Made by a program: the position numbers and the translations under genes
Assembly (NCBI GenBank): GCA_913061095.1
Contig: CAJXVM010000036.1
Span: 1-32,121 of the forward strand
Direction of reading: 5' to 3'
DNA length: 32,121 bases
Origin: an uncultured Ignavibacteria bacterium
GTDB taxonomy: Bacteria; Bacteroidota; Ignavibacteria; SZUA-365
Shown here: positions 9,213 to 17,256 of the stretch, piece by piece
Layout: each line of letters starts with the position of its first letter
How positions within the stretch are numbered: the stretch's first letter is position 1
The notes under the pieces: model-generated
Databases searched by the model: none
Seen by the model: the letters and a program-made list of their open reading frames with translations, nothing else
Told to the model about the DNA's origin: nothing

Positions 9213-10193
9213 ATGAACGCAATGATATATGAACGGTACGGCGGACCCGAGGTGCTGCATCCGCGGGAAGTGGAGACGCCGGTGCCGGGCGACGATGAGA
9301 TCCTGATACGCATACACGCAGCGACGGTGACGTCGGGCGACTGCCGTCTGCGCAGCATGAACGTGCCGCCGGGTTTCCGGCTGATGAGCCGCGCGATGTT
9401 CGGACTGACGAAACCGCGCAGGCAGATCCTCGGCACCGAGCTCGCCGGCGTCGTCGAATCCGCCGGAGCGAACGTGCGCCGCTATTGCGCCGGTGACCGC
9501 GTGTTCGCCTTCCCCGATTCCACGATGGGGACGTACGCGGAATACAAAGCCATGCCGGAGGACGGTCCGGTCGCGCACATCCCCGGTGATATCCCCTTCG
9601 AGACCGCCGCCGCACTGTCTTTCGGCGGCACGACCGCGCTGCATTTCCTGCGGAAGGCGAAGCTGCGCGAGGGCGAAACCGTGCTCGTCAACGGCGCATC
9701 CGGGGGCGTGGGCAGCGCCGCGATACAGATCGCCCGGCACATGGGCGCGGAGGTCACCGCGGTATGCAGCGCCGCGAACGCGGAACTGGTGCGCTCCCTT
9801 GGCGCCGCGCATGTCATCGATTATGCAACGGAGGATTTCACGGCGGGTGCTCGCCGCTACGATGTCATCGTGGACACGGCCGGGACGGCGCCGTTTGCGC
9901 GCAGCAAGCACGCGCTCGCGGAGAACGGACGCCTGTGCCTCGTGCTCGCCGGCATGCCGCAGCTTCTCGCCGCGCCGCTGCAGTCCATGTCCGGCGGCAG
10001 GAAGGTCATCGCGGGCGTGGCGACCGGCACGGCGGAGGATCTGGAGTATCTCGCAGACCTTGCGGAAGCGGGATCCTTCACTCCCTTCATCGACCGCCGC
10101 TTCCCGTTCGACGGGATCCCCGACGCGCATCGCCACGTCGAGACCGGGCGCAAGCGGGGGAATGTCGTCATCACCATGCATCCTGATGATTGA
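9213..10193 (+). CDS. NAD(P)H quinone oxidoreductase-like MDR-family dehydrogenase (zinc-free)
   Basis: A 326-residue medium-chain dehydrogenase/reductase. The N-terminal GroES-like domain (from YGGPEVLHPREVETP, with ILGTELAGVVESAG) lacks the Cys/His zinc ligands of alcohol dehydrogenases, as in the QOR subfamily. The Rossmann domain has NGASGGVG at residues 160-167 and a following IDY segment. It probably reduces quinones or enals with NADPH; the actual substrate is unknown. GAGGAG upstream of the ATG is a clear ribosome site. It stands alone between a divergent gene and a 76-bp gap to the next gene. Confidence 0.88.
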   Translation: MNAMIYERYGGPEVLHPREVETPVPGDDEILIRIHAATVTSGDCRLRSMNVPPGFRLMSRAMFGLTKPRRQILGTELAGVVESAGANVRRYCAGDRVFAFPDSTMGTYAEYKAMPEDGPVAHIPGDIPFETAAALSFGGTTALHFLRKAKLREGETVLVNGASGGVGSAAIQIARHMGAEVTAVCSAANAELVRSLGAAHVIDYATEDFTAGARRYDVIVDTAGTAPFARSKHALAENGRLCLVLAGMPQLLAAPLQSMSGGRKVIAGVATGTAEDLEYLADLAEAGSFTPFIDRRFPFDGIPDAHRHVETGRKRGNVVITMHPDD

Positions 10194-10269
10194 ACGAACG
10201 CAAATGTATTGACACGCAGCGCGCGCATGACGATCTTGGGGCTATTATCTCATTTCCGGAGATTCGGTT

Positions 10270-11004
10270 GTGAAACGATGCATTCTCACGCTTCTCATCA
10301 TCTCCGCCTGCACCGCGCAGGCGCGCGCGCAGGTCGATCTTGACATCGAAACCGGCGCCATCTTTCCCGGCTACAACGACGTGCGCATCCCCGGCGACGA
10401 CGGCACGCTCTTTTCCCTCACCGAAGAACTTGAGGCCGATCCGGAAGCATTCTATCGCATCCGCGTGATGTATCATTTCAACGAGCGCCATCACCTGGGC
10501 GCGCTGTATGCGCCGCTTTCATACAACTCCACCGGACAGCTGGATCGGGCGCTCGTGTTCGAAGGCGAAACCTTCCCCGCGCAGACCCCGCTGGAGAGCA
10601 CCTACAAATTCAACTCCTACCGTCTCTTCTACCGCTATGATTTCCTGCGCAGTGATGCCATCGAAATCGGCGCCGGCTTCACCGCGAAAATCCGCGACGC
10701 GAAAATCGCCGTCAGCGGCGGGGGACGTGATTCCGAAAAGACCAACGTCGGCTTCGTGCCCATCATCCATTTCCGCGTGCTCTGGAAATTCGCCGGGGAC
10801 TTCGCGCTGCTGCTCGACGGCGACGCCCTCGCCGCCCCGCAGGGACGCGCCGAAGACGTCCTCGCCGCGCTGCTCTACCGGGCATCCGACGCCGTCGACC
10901 TCAAGGCCGGTTACCGCATCCTCGAAGGCGGCGCCGACAACGATGAAGTCTACAACTTCACGCTCATCAACTACGCATCCGTCGGAGCGATCATTCATTT
11001 CTGA
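10270..11004 (+). CDS. Putative outer-membrane beta-barrel protein
   Basis: A 244-residue protein with a signal peptide (residues 1 to about 20, ending ARAQ). Alternating hydrophobic/polar strands such as FYRIRVMYHF, YRLFYRYDFL and VPIIHFRVLWKF follow, and the chain ends in ...VGAIIHF with a terminal Phe, a usual BAM signal. This fits a small 8-10-strand barrel of unknown role. The start is GTG at 10270, chosen because GGAGA lies 7 nt upstream and the signal peptide begins directly there. Confidence 0.72.
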   Translation: MKRCILTLLIISACTAQARAQVDLDIETGAIFPGYNDVRIPGDDGTLFSLTEELEADPEAFYRIRVMYHFNERHHLGALYAPLSYNSTGQLDRALVFEGETFPAQTPLESTYKFNSYRLFYRYDFLRSDAIEIGAGFTAKIRDAKIAVSGGGRDSEKTNVGFVPIIHFRVLWKFAGDFALLLDGDALAAPQGRAEDVLAALLYRASDAVDLKAGYRILEGGADNDEVYNFTLINYASVGAIIHF

Positions 11005-11027
11005 ACGGCGCTGCATCGGTGGGACGC

Positions 11028-11147
11028 ATGTGCCGTGATGAAGGAGGAGCAAACCACGACGGTCTTCTGCAGGATGCCCACGTTGAGCATCTGAATCTCG
11101 ACGTACAGCAGTGGCTGGCCGCACTCGAGGAACGCGAGAAATTATAG
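11028..11147 (+). CDS. Possible small ORF or gene remnant (39 codons)
   Basis: The frame runs from ATG 11028 to TAG 11145-11147. Its end, with LNLDVQQWLAALEEREKL, looks like an amphipathic helix and like the tail of a larger protein, but I do not recognise the family. No good ribosome site is seen. It may be a remnant or chance. An inverted repeat GTTTACG/CGTAAAC (11151-11157, 11167-11173) follows directly and could act as a weak terminator. Confidence 0.25.
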   Translation: MCRDEGGANHDGLLQDAHVEHLNLDVQQWLAALEEREKL

Positions 11148-11283
11148 CGGGTTTACGTCGCCTGCTCGTAAACTCGGTACAGATGCACACGGAATAGGCA
11201 CACTGCCAGGCCGTTGCTCTTGCCGCAGAGATATGAGGATCGTACCATACGAACCCATCCGAGAAAAAGCACAGGACAATTTC

Positions 11284-11604
11284 ATGAAGCATGAGACACC
11301 GATCGTCAGGCTGTTCCTGACCAGGATGAAACCAGCGTTCTTTCAGCTGTCCGAGGAAGAACAGCAGCAATTCATGGCGCGCGATCGCGCCAACCTTGAC
11401 GCCCTGGGAATGCAGGCGATTTCCATGGTTGACTGCAGCGAAAGCGATTCTGAATGGGACTTCATCGGGGTGGAAGGATGGCCATCGTTGAAAGCGGTGG
11501 AGGAACGGGAGCGATTTGAAAACGAGGAGCTCCAGGTCACCCGGTATATTGAATACGAGGTTCACCTTGGTGTCGCGCAGTCCTTCGAGGACTACGGCCG
11601 GTAG
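11284..11604 (+). CDS. Hypothetical protein, small alpha/beta fold
   Basis: A 106-residue acidic protein. It starts MKHETPIVRLFLTRMKPAFF, followed by LSEEEQQQFMARD and a segment YIEYEVHLGVAQSFEDYGR at the end. The strand-helix-strand rhythm suggests a dimeric ferredoxin-like (DUF6616/dabb-type) fold, but the family is not certain and no catalytic residues are evident. The ATG at 11284 is chosen for an AGGA site; the frame also opens at ATG 11233. It lies in the same direction as the SRPBCC gene 51 bp downstream. Confidence 0.55.
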   Translation: MKHETPIVRLFLTRMKPAFFQLSEEEQQQFMARDRANLDALGMQAISMVDCSESDSEWDFIGVEGWPSLKAVEERERFENEELQVTRYIEYEVHLGVAQSFEDYGR

Positions 11605-11655
11605 CATCCCGCTGCTGCAAGAGGCGAAGGTTTACACGAATCGTTTGAGGCAATC

Positions 11656-12108
11656 ATGGAGCATGAAACATCACCTGCTGTCACCGCGGATGCGAAGGCG
11701 CTTGTCCGGGCGCCCCTCGAGACCGTCTGGTCCGTCCTGACCGCGATCGAAGACTGGCCGCGGTGGAACGATGACGTTGCGCGCGTCGCGATCACCGGTC
11801 CGCTCGAACCCGGCACCGCCTTCCGCTGGAAAGCGGGCGGGATGCCCATCGCATCCGTTCTGACCGCCGTCGAACCCCCGAAGCACATCGCGTGGAAGGG
11901 CAGGGCGCTGGGCATCCGCGCCGTTCACGAATGGACGCTCGACATCCGCGACGACGGCGTGCTCGTCCGCACCACCGAATCCTTCGACGGACTCCTCCCG
12001 CGCCTCCTGAAAGGATGGACAAAAAACATGCTCACCGCCACCCTCAACAGCAGCGTGTCGATGCTCAAGAAGGAGTGCGAACGGCAGGCGGAGGAGACGG
12101 CGGAATAA
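11656..12108 (+). CDS. SRPBCC family protein (polyketide cyclase/dehydrase-like)
   Basis: A 150-residue START/Bet v1-like protein. Typical features are the N-terminal strand and helix APLETVWSVLTAIEDWPRWN, the central FRWKAGG ... EPPKHIAWKGRA strands, HEWTLDIRDDGVLVRTTESF, and a long C-terminal helix ending in ECERQAEETAE. The family binds hydrophobic ligands; the ligand here is unknown. GAGG lies 6 nt before the ATG. It is followed 72 bp later by the Rid-family gene on the same strand. Confidence 0.85.
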   Translation: MEHETSPAVTADAKALVRAPLETVWSVLTAIEDWPRWNDDVARVAITGPLEPGTAFRWKAGGMPIASVLTAVEPPKHIAWKGRALGIRAVHEWTLDIRDDGVLVRTTESFDGLLPRLLKGWTKNMLTATLNSSVSMLKKECERQAEETAE

Positions 12109-12180
12109 TCCTGAAGCCCATCCGTGGATGGCCCATCCATGGCCGGCAGGAGTCGAGGAACTCAATCAAAGGAAGAACAC

Positions 12181-12627
12181 ATGCATCGTCAGAACATCGC
12201 ATCCGGCGCGCCTTGGGAAGACCTCGTGGGATACTCGCGCGCGGTGAAAGTCGGTCGGCACGTGCACGTCTCCGGAACCACCGCCACCACCCCGGACGGC
12301 ATCGCGGGCATCGGAGATCCGTACGAGCAGGTACTGCAGACGTTGAGGAATATCGAATCCGCCCTCGCGCAGGCCGGCGCGACACTCGCCGACGTCGTGC
12401 GCACCCGCATCTACGTCACCGACATTGCACGCTGGGAGGACGTCGGCCGCGCGCACCGGGAGTTCTTCGGAGACATCCGTCCCGCCACCAGCATGGTGGA
12501 AGTCAGCAAGCTCATCACCCCGGAAATCCTCGTCGAGATCGAGGCGGATGCGTATATCGATGACAACGCGGATATTCTCCTGCCGGATTCCATGCGCGGG
12601 AAGGCATTGGATGCTGCATCCGAATGA
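12181..12627 (+). CDS. Rid-family (YjgF/UK114) protein lacking the RidA arginine
   Basis: A 148-residue Rid/YjgF protein. Visible family signatures are [41 protein letters not shown] and [21 protein letters not shown]. In true RidA enzymes (2-iminobutanoate/2-iminopropanoate deaminase) an Arg just before the SxVEV segment (E. coli Arg105) binds the substrate carboxylate. Here that place is Thr103 in ATSMVEV, so this is more likely another Rid subfamily without demonstrated imine deaminase activity. The C-terminus is extended by about 20 residues. The ATG at 12181 follows an AAAGGAAG ribosome site. Confidence 0.88.
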   Translation: MHRQNIASGAPWEDLVGYSRAVKVGRHVHVSGTTATTPDGIAGIGDPYEQVLQTLRNIESALAQAGATLADVVRTRIYVTDIARWEDVGRAHREFFGDIRPATSMVEVSKLITPEILVEIEADAYIDDNADILLPDSMRGKALDAASE

Positions 12628-12762
12628 GACGGAAGCTTGGCTGGACTCTCCAGCGTGTGGATCTGCGGCGACGCTCGGATGTATCTCCGAAGAAAGCGGG
12701 AAAGCCCTTGCCTCCGATAATCAGGATGGCGATTTTTCCATGCAGACGAACATGAGAGACTG

Positions 12763-13923
12763 ATGCCACGTGTACACGTAAAACCGGAACTCATTCGCTG
12801 GGCGCGGGAGCGTGCCGGCCGCAGCATCGAGGAGTATGCGGTCCGGTTCCGGAAGCTCGACGAATGGGAGAACGGCGCATCGCAGCCGACAATGAAGCAG
12901 CTGGAGGCGTTCGCGAAAGCGACGCACGTTCCGTTTGGATACTTCTTCCTCCCGGAACCGCCGGAAGAACGCCTGCCGATTCCTGACCTCCGTACCATGC
13001 GCAATCAGGACATCCGTCATCCGAGTCCGGATCTGCTGGACACGATTCATGCCATGCAGCGCCGTCAGGCATGGCTGCGGGAAGACCGGATTGAATGCGA
13101 ATCCGAGCCGATGGATTTCGTGGGAAGCGCCCACTTGGCGGATGATGCGGATGCGATCGGTCGGGAGATGCGGCGTTTACTCGGCCTCAGTGACGGGTGG
13201 GCCGGACACATCCGCACCTGGCAGGAAGCAGTCGGAGAACTGCGGCGCGCCATCGAACAGCTTGGCGTGATGGCCGTCATCAACGGTGTTGTGGGAAACA
13301 ATACGCACCGCACACTGGATGTCGAAGAATTCAGGGGATTCGCGCTCAGCGATGCATATGCACCACTCATTTTTGTCAACGGTGCCGACGCGAAATCGGC
13401 GCAGATGTTCACGCTTGCGCACGAACTCGCGCACATCTGGCTCGGAGAAAGCGCACTGACAGACAGCGGTTTGATGTCGGAACCGTCGCGGGACATGGAA
13501 TCGTGGTGCGATAGGGCGGCGGCGGAGTTCCTCGTTCCGGCTCGTGAACTCAATGCACTGTGGCGGACAATCAGGGATCAAGCGTCGCCATTCGAGGAAA
13601 TTGCGCGATCGTTCAAAGTCAGTCCGATCGTTGCCGGTCGTCGTGCCATGGATCTTCGGCTCGTCGACAGGGACTCCTTCTTTGACTTTTACCGCGAATA
13701 CATCGCAAGGGGGCGAACGCAGTCTCCCACCGGCAGCGGCGGTGATTTCTACCACAACCAGAATACGCGCGTGGGTGAAATGTTCGCCACGCAGGTCATC
13801 CGCGCAGCGAAGGGCGGCCGTCTCAGCTTCAGGGAAGCCTACGACCTGACCGGACTCAGCGGCGGCGCATTCCAGGAGTACGCGCATCGTTTGGGGATGG
13901 ATATGCCGGGGAGATTTTCGTGA
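12763..13923 (+). CDS. XRE-HTH and ImmA/IrrE-family metallopeptidase-like protein
   Basis: A 386-residue protein. The N-terminal ~60 residues form an XRE-like helix-turn-helix (WARERAGRSIEEYAV ... LDEWENGASQPTMKQLEAFA). The central domain carries the zinc-protease motif HELAH at residues 220-224 with a distal acidic segment SWCDRAAAEFLVPA, the ImmA/IrrE signature. The C-terminal ~80 residues resemble the tail of the COG2856 type. Relatives act as phage or mobile-element repressor proteases or as antitoxin components. The usual partner beside this architecture is a PIN-like toxin gene; instead a frameshifted mini-ORF starts in a 4-nt GTGA overlap with this stop codon. The gene marks the left edge of the defence island. 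Confidence 0.85.
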   Translation: MPRVHVKPELIRWARERAGRSIEEYAVRFRKLDEWENGASQPTMKQLEAFAKATHVPFGYFFLPEPPEERLPIPDLRTMRNQDIRHPSPDLLDTIHAMQRRQAWLREDRIECESEPMDFVGSAHLADDADAIGREMRRLLGLSDGWAGHIRTWQEAVGELRRAIEQLGVMAVINGVVGNNTHRTLDVEEFRGFALSDAYAPLIFVNGADAKSAQMFTLAHELAHIWLGESALTDSGLMSEPSRDMESWCDRAAAEFLVPARELNALWRTIRDQASPFEEIARSFKVSPIVAGRRAMDLRLVDRDSFFDFYREYIARGRTQSPTGSGGDFYHNQNTRVGEMFATQVIRAAKGGRLSFREAYDLTGLSGGAFQEYAHRLGMDMPGRFS

Positions 13924-14046
13924 GACTAGGCGAGGTGATCAAACTGAAAATCCGCATGGAAATCGATCTTGAAGCCCGCGATAGGGAGTGAAATTCCTTT
14001 GCTAGAAGTTGAGGATTTCACAGTCGTAGCAAATGATTTAGCATAG
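13920..14046 (+). pseudogene. Frameshifted remnant of a gene coupled to the ImmA/IrrE gene
   Basis: A GTG at 13920 overlaps the upstream stop (GTGA) and opens 23 codons (MRLGEVIKLKIRMEIDLEAR...) before TGA at 13989. In another frame, from 13990, reading continues through EIPLLEVEDFTVVANDLA to TAG at 14044-14046. Skipping one base near 13989 would give one ~41-residue protein. The 4-nt overlap is typical of a translationally coupled partner. The family is not recognised; a decayed toxin or a genuine mini-protein are both possible. Confidence 0.4.
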
Positions 14047-14231
14047 GATTTTAGCTTAGGGAGTCTTGGTCAGCATGAAATCACATACATCGTTAATGTC
14101 ACAGGGAGGAATATTCCCTCAAAAAGAGAAATGTCGGGCTCCCTATGATGGAATTCTCTTGAATTGACATCGAATTTGCTTGCTATTTGCCACCTCACGG
14201 GGCATATTGTGGGACAAAATGTCACAAATCG
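14047..14231. other. A+T-rich intergenic segment upstream of the R-M operon
   Basis: No gene is seen. The segment contains TAGGGAG (from about 14055) and its complement CTCCCTA (from about 14140), a palindrome GGAATATTCC in between, and a perfect TTGACA box at 14164-14169. No well-spaced -10 element can be named with confidence. It probably holds the promoter of the R-M operon. Confidence 0.3.
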
Positions 14232-14247
14232 CACCCCGTACGGGGTG
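14232..14247. promoter_or_regulatory. 16-bp perfect palindrome, likely operator of the methyltransferase gene
   Basis: CACCCCGTACGGGGTG is a perfect palindrome 9 nt before the AAAGGAGA ribosome site of the methyltransferase gene. The methyltransferase starts with its own helix-turn-helix. Cytosine-5 methyltransferases of the EcoRII/SsoII group are known to repress their own genes by binding such inverted repeats through an N-terminal HTH, so this is the natural candidate site (inference). Confidence 0.6.
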
Positions 14248-14268
14248 TCCACTGAAAGGAGACCGCAA

Positions 14269-15540
14269 TTGACCTTTTCCGAACTGAGAGAGTCGGCCGG
14301 ACTCACGTTGCAGGAGGTCGCAGCAGACAGCGGCTACCATGTTCGCACCGTGCGTCGATGGGAGAATGGTGAGGTCGTTCCGAAAAAACCCGTAATGGAA
14401 CAACTGAAGCGCATCGCTGAATCGCGGCATGACTATGTCGTACGTCCGGAGGATCGGTTCACATTCATCGATCTGTTCGCCGGAATCGGAGGGATGCGCA
14501 AAGGTTTCGAGGCGGTGGGTGGCCGCTGCGTATTCACAAGTGAATGGGACAAGTACGCGCGCATGACATATGCCGAGAATTTCCCGTCCGATCATCCGAT
14601 CGCGGGGGACATCACCAAAATTCCGCCGCAGGACATCCCTGCACATGATGTCCTTGTTGCCGGCTTCCCCTGCCAGCCCTTTTCCATCGCGGGAGTTTCC
14701 AAGAAAAACGCCCTGCGTCGCCCACATGGTTTCAGGGATAAAACCCAGGGAACATTGTTCTTCGACATCGCCCGGATACTGGAATATCACCGCCCGAAGG
14801 CATTTCTGCTTGAGAACGTCAAGAATCTTGAACGGCATGACCGTGGCAACACATTCCGCGTCATCAGGGAGACACTGGAGGAGCTCGGGTATCATTATGA
14901 CTGGAAAATCATTGATGCAAAAGGGTGGGTGCCACAACACAGGGAACGGATTTTCATTGCAGGATTTCGGGAGGATCTTGGGTTCAGCTTCGATTCGATG
15001 CAGATCAACGACCCGAAAAAAGGACCGAAGCTGCGGACTGTTCTCCATGCGCAGAACGGTACGGAAGCTCCAGAGCCACCGTTTACCGAAGGAAGGTATG
15101 GAAGGGTAAGCAGCCGTTACGTACTTACACCTCACATGTGGGACTACCTTCAGAAATATGCGGAGAAACACCGCGCACGCGGCAACGGATTCGGATTCGG
15201 ACTTGTCGGACCGGACGAAACAGCACGAACCCTCTCTGCGCGGTATTACAAGGATGGTTCGGAGATACTCATTCGGACGCCGGGCATTCCGAGGCGGTTG
15301 ACCCCGCGGGAATGCGCACGGCTCATGGGATTCGACGTACCCGATGGTCCAAGATTTTCAATACCGGTGTCCGACACCCAGGCATACCGTCAGTTCGGAA
15401 ATGCCGTCGTCGTGCCGGTGGTGGAGTCCGTCGCACGGCACATGCTGCCGTTCATTCTCGGTGGCGCACAGGAAGCCGTCGGACAGCTCAGACTTACGTT
15501 TGACCGAAAAGGATCACAACCGATGCCAGCCCATGTCTGA
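14269..15540 (+). CDS. HTH-fused DNA cytosine-5 methyltransferase (EcoRII/Dcm type)
   Basis: A 423-residue protein that methylates cytosine in DNA and protects the host from the restriction enzyme encoded two genes downstream. Residues 1 to about 50 form a helix-turn-helix ([23 protein letters not shown]). The methyltransferase motifs follow in order: [10 protein letters not shown] (residues 66-75, SAM site), FPCQPFS with nucleophile Cys135, ENV at 182-184, QHRERIF near 223, a target-recognition region, [12 protein letters not shown] and [13 protein letters not shown]. Start choice: a TTG at 14269 with AAAGGAGA 6 nt upstream; the open frame extends back to 14164 with no better site. Its end overlaps vsr by 8 nt. 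The CCWGG specificity is inferred from the EcoRII-like partner. Confidence 0.93.
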   Translation: MTFSELRESAGLTLQEVAADSGYHVRTVRRWENGEVVPKKPVMEQLKRIAESRHDYVVRPEDRFTFIDLFAGIGGMRKGFEAVGGRCVFTSEWDKYARMTYAENFPSDHPIAGDITKIPPQDIPAHDVLVAGFPCQPFSIAGVSKKNALRRPHGFRDKTQGTLFFDIARILEYHRPKAFLLENVKNLERHDRGNTFRVIRETLEELGYHYDWKIIDAKGWVPQHRERIFIAGFREDLGFSFDSMQINDPKKGPKLRTVLHAQNGTEAPEPPFTEGRYGRVSSRYVLTPHMWDYLQKYAEKHRARGNGFGFGLVGPDETARTLSARYYKDGSEILIRTPGIPRRLTPRECARLMGFDVPDGPRFSIPVSDTQAYRQFGNAVVVPVVESVARHMLPFILGGAQEAVGQLRLTFDRKGSQPMPAHV

Positions 15541-15994
15541 TACCGTCTCCCCCAAAATCCGCAGCCGCATGATGGCAGGAATTCGGGGGAAGGACACGAA
15601 GCCGGAAATCCTCGTCCGGCACCTGCTCCACGAGCGCGGCTTCAGGTACCGGCTGCACAGGAAAGATCTGCCTGGAAAGCCTGACATCGTATTGCCGAAG
15701 TATTCCGCGGTCGTTTTCGTCAACGGCTGTTTCTGGCATGGACACGACTGCCGATTTTTCAAACTTCCCGGAACGCGGACCGAATGGTGGGCCGCCAAAC
15801 TGGAGCAGAACAGATCACGTGACCGGAAAAACGTCGGCCAACTGCGTGATGCAGGGTGGCGTGTGCTCATTGTCTGGGAATGTGCGATGCGCGATCCGGG
15901 TTCCATCCCTCCGGATACACTGGGAGCGCGAATCAGCACTTGGCTGAAATCCCGAAACGGAATGAAGGAAATCAGGGGAGGTGAATTACCATGA
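15533..15994 (+). CDS. vsr: Very short patch repair endonuclease Vsr
   Basis: A 153-residue nuclease that nicks DNA at T:G mismatches left by deamination of 5-methylcytosine. It aligns without gaps to what I recall of E. coli Vsr in the catalytic region: Asp51 (KPDIVL), GCFWHGHDC at 65-73 and Asp97 (RDRKN), followed by VWECAM. The position of E. coli His64 is Asn, which I believe is common in homologues. The ATG lies inside the methyltransferase gene and the stop overlaps the restriction gene start (ATGA), so the three genes are translationally coupled. Confidence 0.95.
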   Translation: MSDTVSPKIRSRMMAGIRGKDTKPEILVRHLLHERGFRYRLHRKDLPGKPDIVLPKYSAVVFVNGCFWHGHDCRFFKLPGTRTEWWAAKLEQNRSRDRKNVGQLRDAGWRVLIVWECAMRDPGSIPPDTLGARISTWLKSRNGMKEIRGGELP

Positions 15995-17208
15995 GCGGAT
16001 TCGGATACATATCCGACTATTTCACCGGCGTCGCATCGAAGCGGCTCACGGCTGTGGAGATTGATCCGTCGGTATCCAGGCAGCATGAGTTCAATGGCGT
16101 CGCAGCACTGAAGCTGCTCTGGGGGACAGAAACGATAAAGATTCCGGCACGATTTCTCTACCTCGGTGATGATGACGAAGACCGGGTCAATGACACAGGG
16201 AATCTTACATGGTATGATTCGAGAAAGAACCAGCCGAAGCGCAGTCCCGAGTTCAGGCTGTATTATGAAGCCAACGATGCTTTGCCGCATGCTGCCCACG
16301 GTGATCTGGCGATCGTCGCAAAACGCAGGGACGAGAGCGCGGTCGTCATTGTCGCCAAACAGGGCTCGACCTATGAAAGCAGGCTGATCTGGCTATTCGA
16401 TCTCGAGGAGACCGTAAAGTCATTTACCGCGTCGGAAATTCAGGATGACAGAAATCGGGAGGCTGATTATCTCGTCCGATCGATTCTCGAAGAGCTGGAA
16501 ATCGAAACCGAGCCGAAGGATACAGACTTCCTTGATGTGCTTCTCGGAGAGTTCGGTGCTGACTTTCCGACGACAGAGAAGTTTTCGGCCTTCGCGCGAT
16601 CCACTGTTCACGACGCACCGGTAAAAGAGAACCCGGACGCAGCACTGATGCTCTGGTTCGAGAGAGAGGAACTGCTCTTCCGTACTCTTGAACAGAATAT
16701 CGTTGCACAGCGGTTGGAACAGGGATTTGCCGATGTCGATGATTTCATAAGCTACTCACTCAGCGTTCACAACAGACGGAAATCACGAGTTGGATACGCG
16801 CTGGAGCATCATCTCGCCTGTATTTTCACTGATTTCGGTCTGCGATTTTCCCGACACTGCAGGACGGAAAACAGAGTTGACGCGGACTTCATGTTTCCGG
16901 GGAAGATGCAGTACCATGATCCAGAATTCCCGGCAGCATCATTGACGATGCTGGGAGTGAAATCAACATGCAAGGATCGTTGGCGGCAGGTCCTCTCAGA
17001 GGCCGACAGGATAAAGCACAAACACCTCTTCACCCTCGAGGGAGGGATCAGTGTCGCCCAGACGACCGAGATGAAGAGTCATAGTCTCTCCCTTGTTCTG
17101 CCTGCAGCTCTGCACCGCTCCTTCAGATCCGAGCAACAGGAGATTCTGTTCTCGCTCAGAGCATTCATTGATCACGTGGCAGAAAAATCGGATTCTTCGG
17201 TGAGATGA
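15991..17208 (+). CDS. EcoRII-family type II restriction endonuclease
   Basis: A 405-residue enzyme, almost the same length as R.EcoRII (404). The C-terminal domain holds RRKSRVGYALEHHL, VDADFMFPG, VKSTCKDRWRQVLSEA and KHKHLFTLEGGIS. The EcoRII catalytic residues, as I recall them, fall at the same numbers here: Asp299, Tyr308, Lys324, Lys328 and Glu337. The N-terminal half should correspond to the effector-binding domain of EcoRII, which makes such enzymes require two recognition sites. The recognition sequence is probably CCWGG or a close variant (inference). AGGGGAGGTGA precedes the ATG, which overlaps the vsr stop. Placing the nuclease last in the operon would delay it behind the methyltransferase. 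Confidence 0.93.
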   Translation: MSGFGYISDYFTGVASKRLTAVEIDPSVSRQHEFNGVAALKLLWGTETIKIPARFLYLGDDDEDRVNDTGNLTWYDSRKNQPKRSPEFRLYYEANDALPHAAHGDLAIVAKRRDESAVVIVAKQGSTYESRLIWLFDLEETVKSFTASEIQDDRNREADYLVRSILEELEIETEPKDTDFLDVLLGEFGADFPTTEKFSAFARSTVHDAPVKENPDAALMLWFEREELLFRTLEQNIVAQRLEQGFADVDDFISYSLSVHNRRKSRVGYALEHHLACIFTDFGLRFSRHCRTENRVDADFMFPGKMQYHDPEFPAASLTMLGVKSTCKDRWRQVLSEADRIKHKHLFTLEGGISVAQTTEMKSHSLSLVLPAALHRSFRSEQQEILFSLRAFIDHVAEKSDSSVR

Positions 17209-17256
17209 TTTCAAACAGACAAAATGGGTTAGCCAGAACTAAAGGAGAAGCATACT

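Noticed and set aside
9069-10181. Minus-strand open frame of 370 codons opposite the quinone oxidoreductase
   Set aside because: Shadow of the oxidoreductase gene; it also runs into the start region of the hemerythrin-like gene.
10209-10248. TTGACA and TATTAT as a promoter of the outer-membrane protein gene
   Set aside because: The spacing is about 28 bp, too long for a sigma-70 promoter.
12124-12180. Upstream extension of the Rid-family protein
   Set aside because: The extension has no ribosome site, while the ATG at 12181 has a strong one and gives the normal N-terminus.
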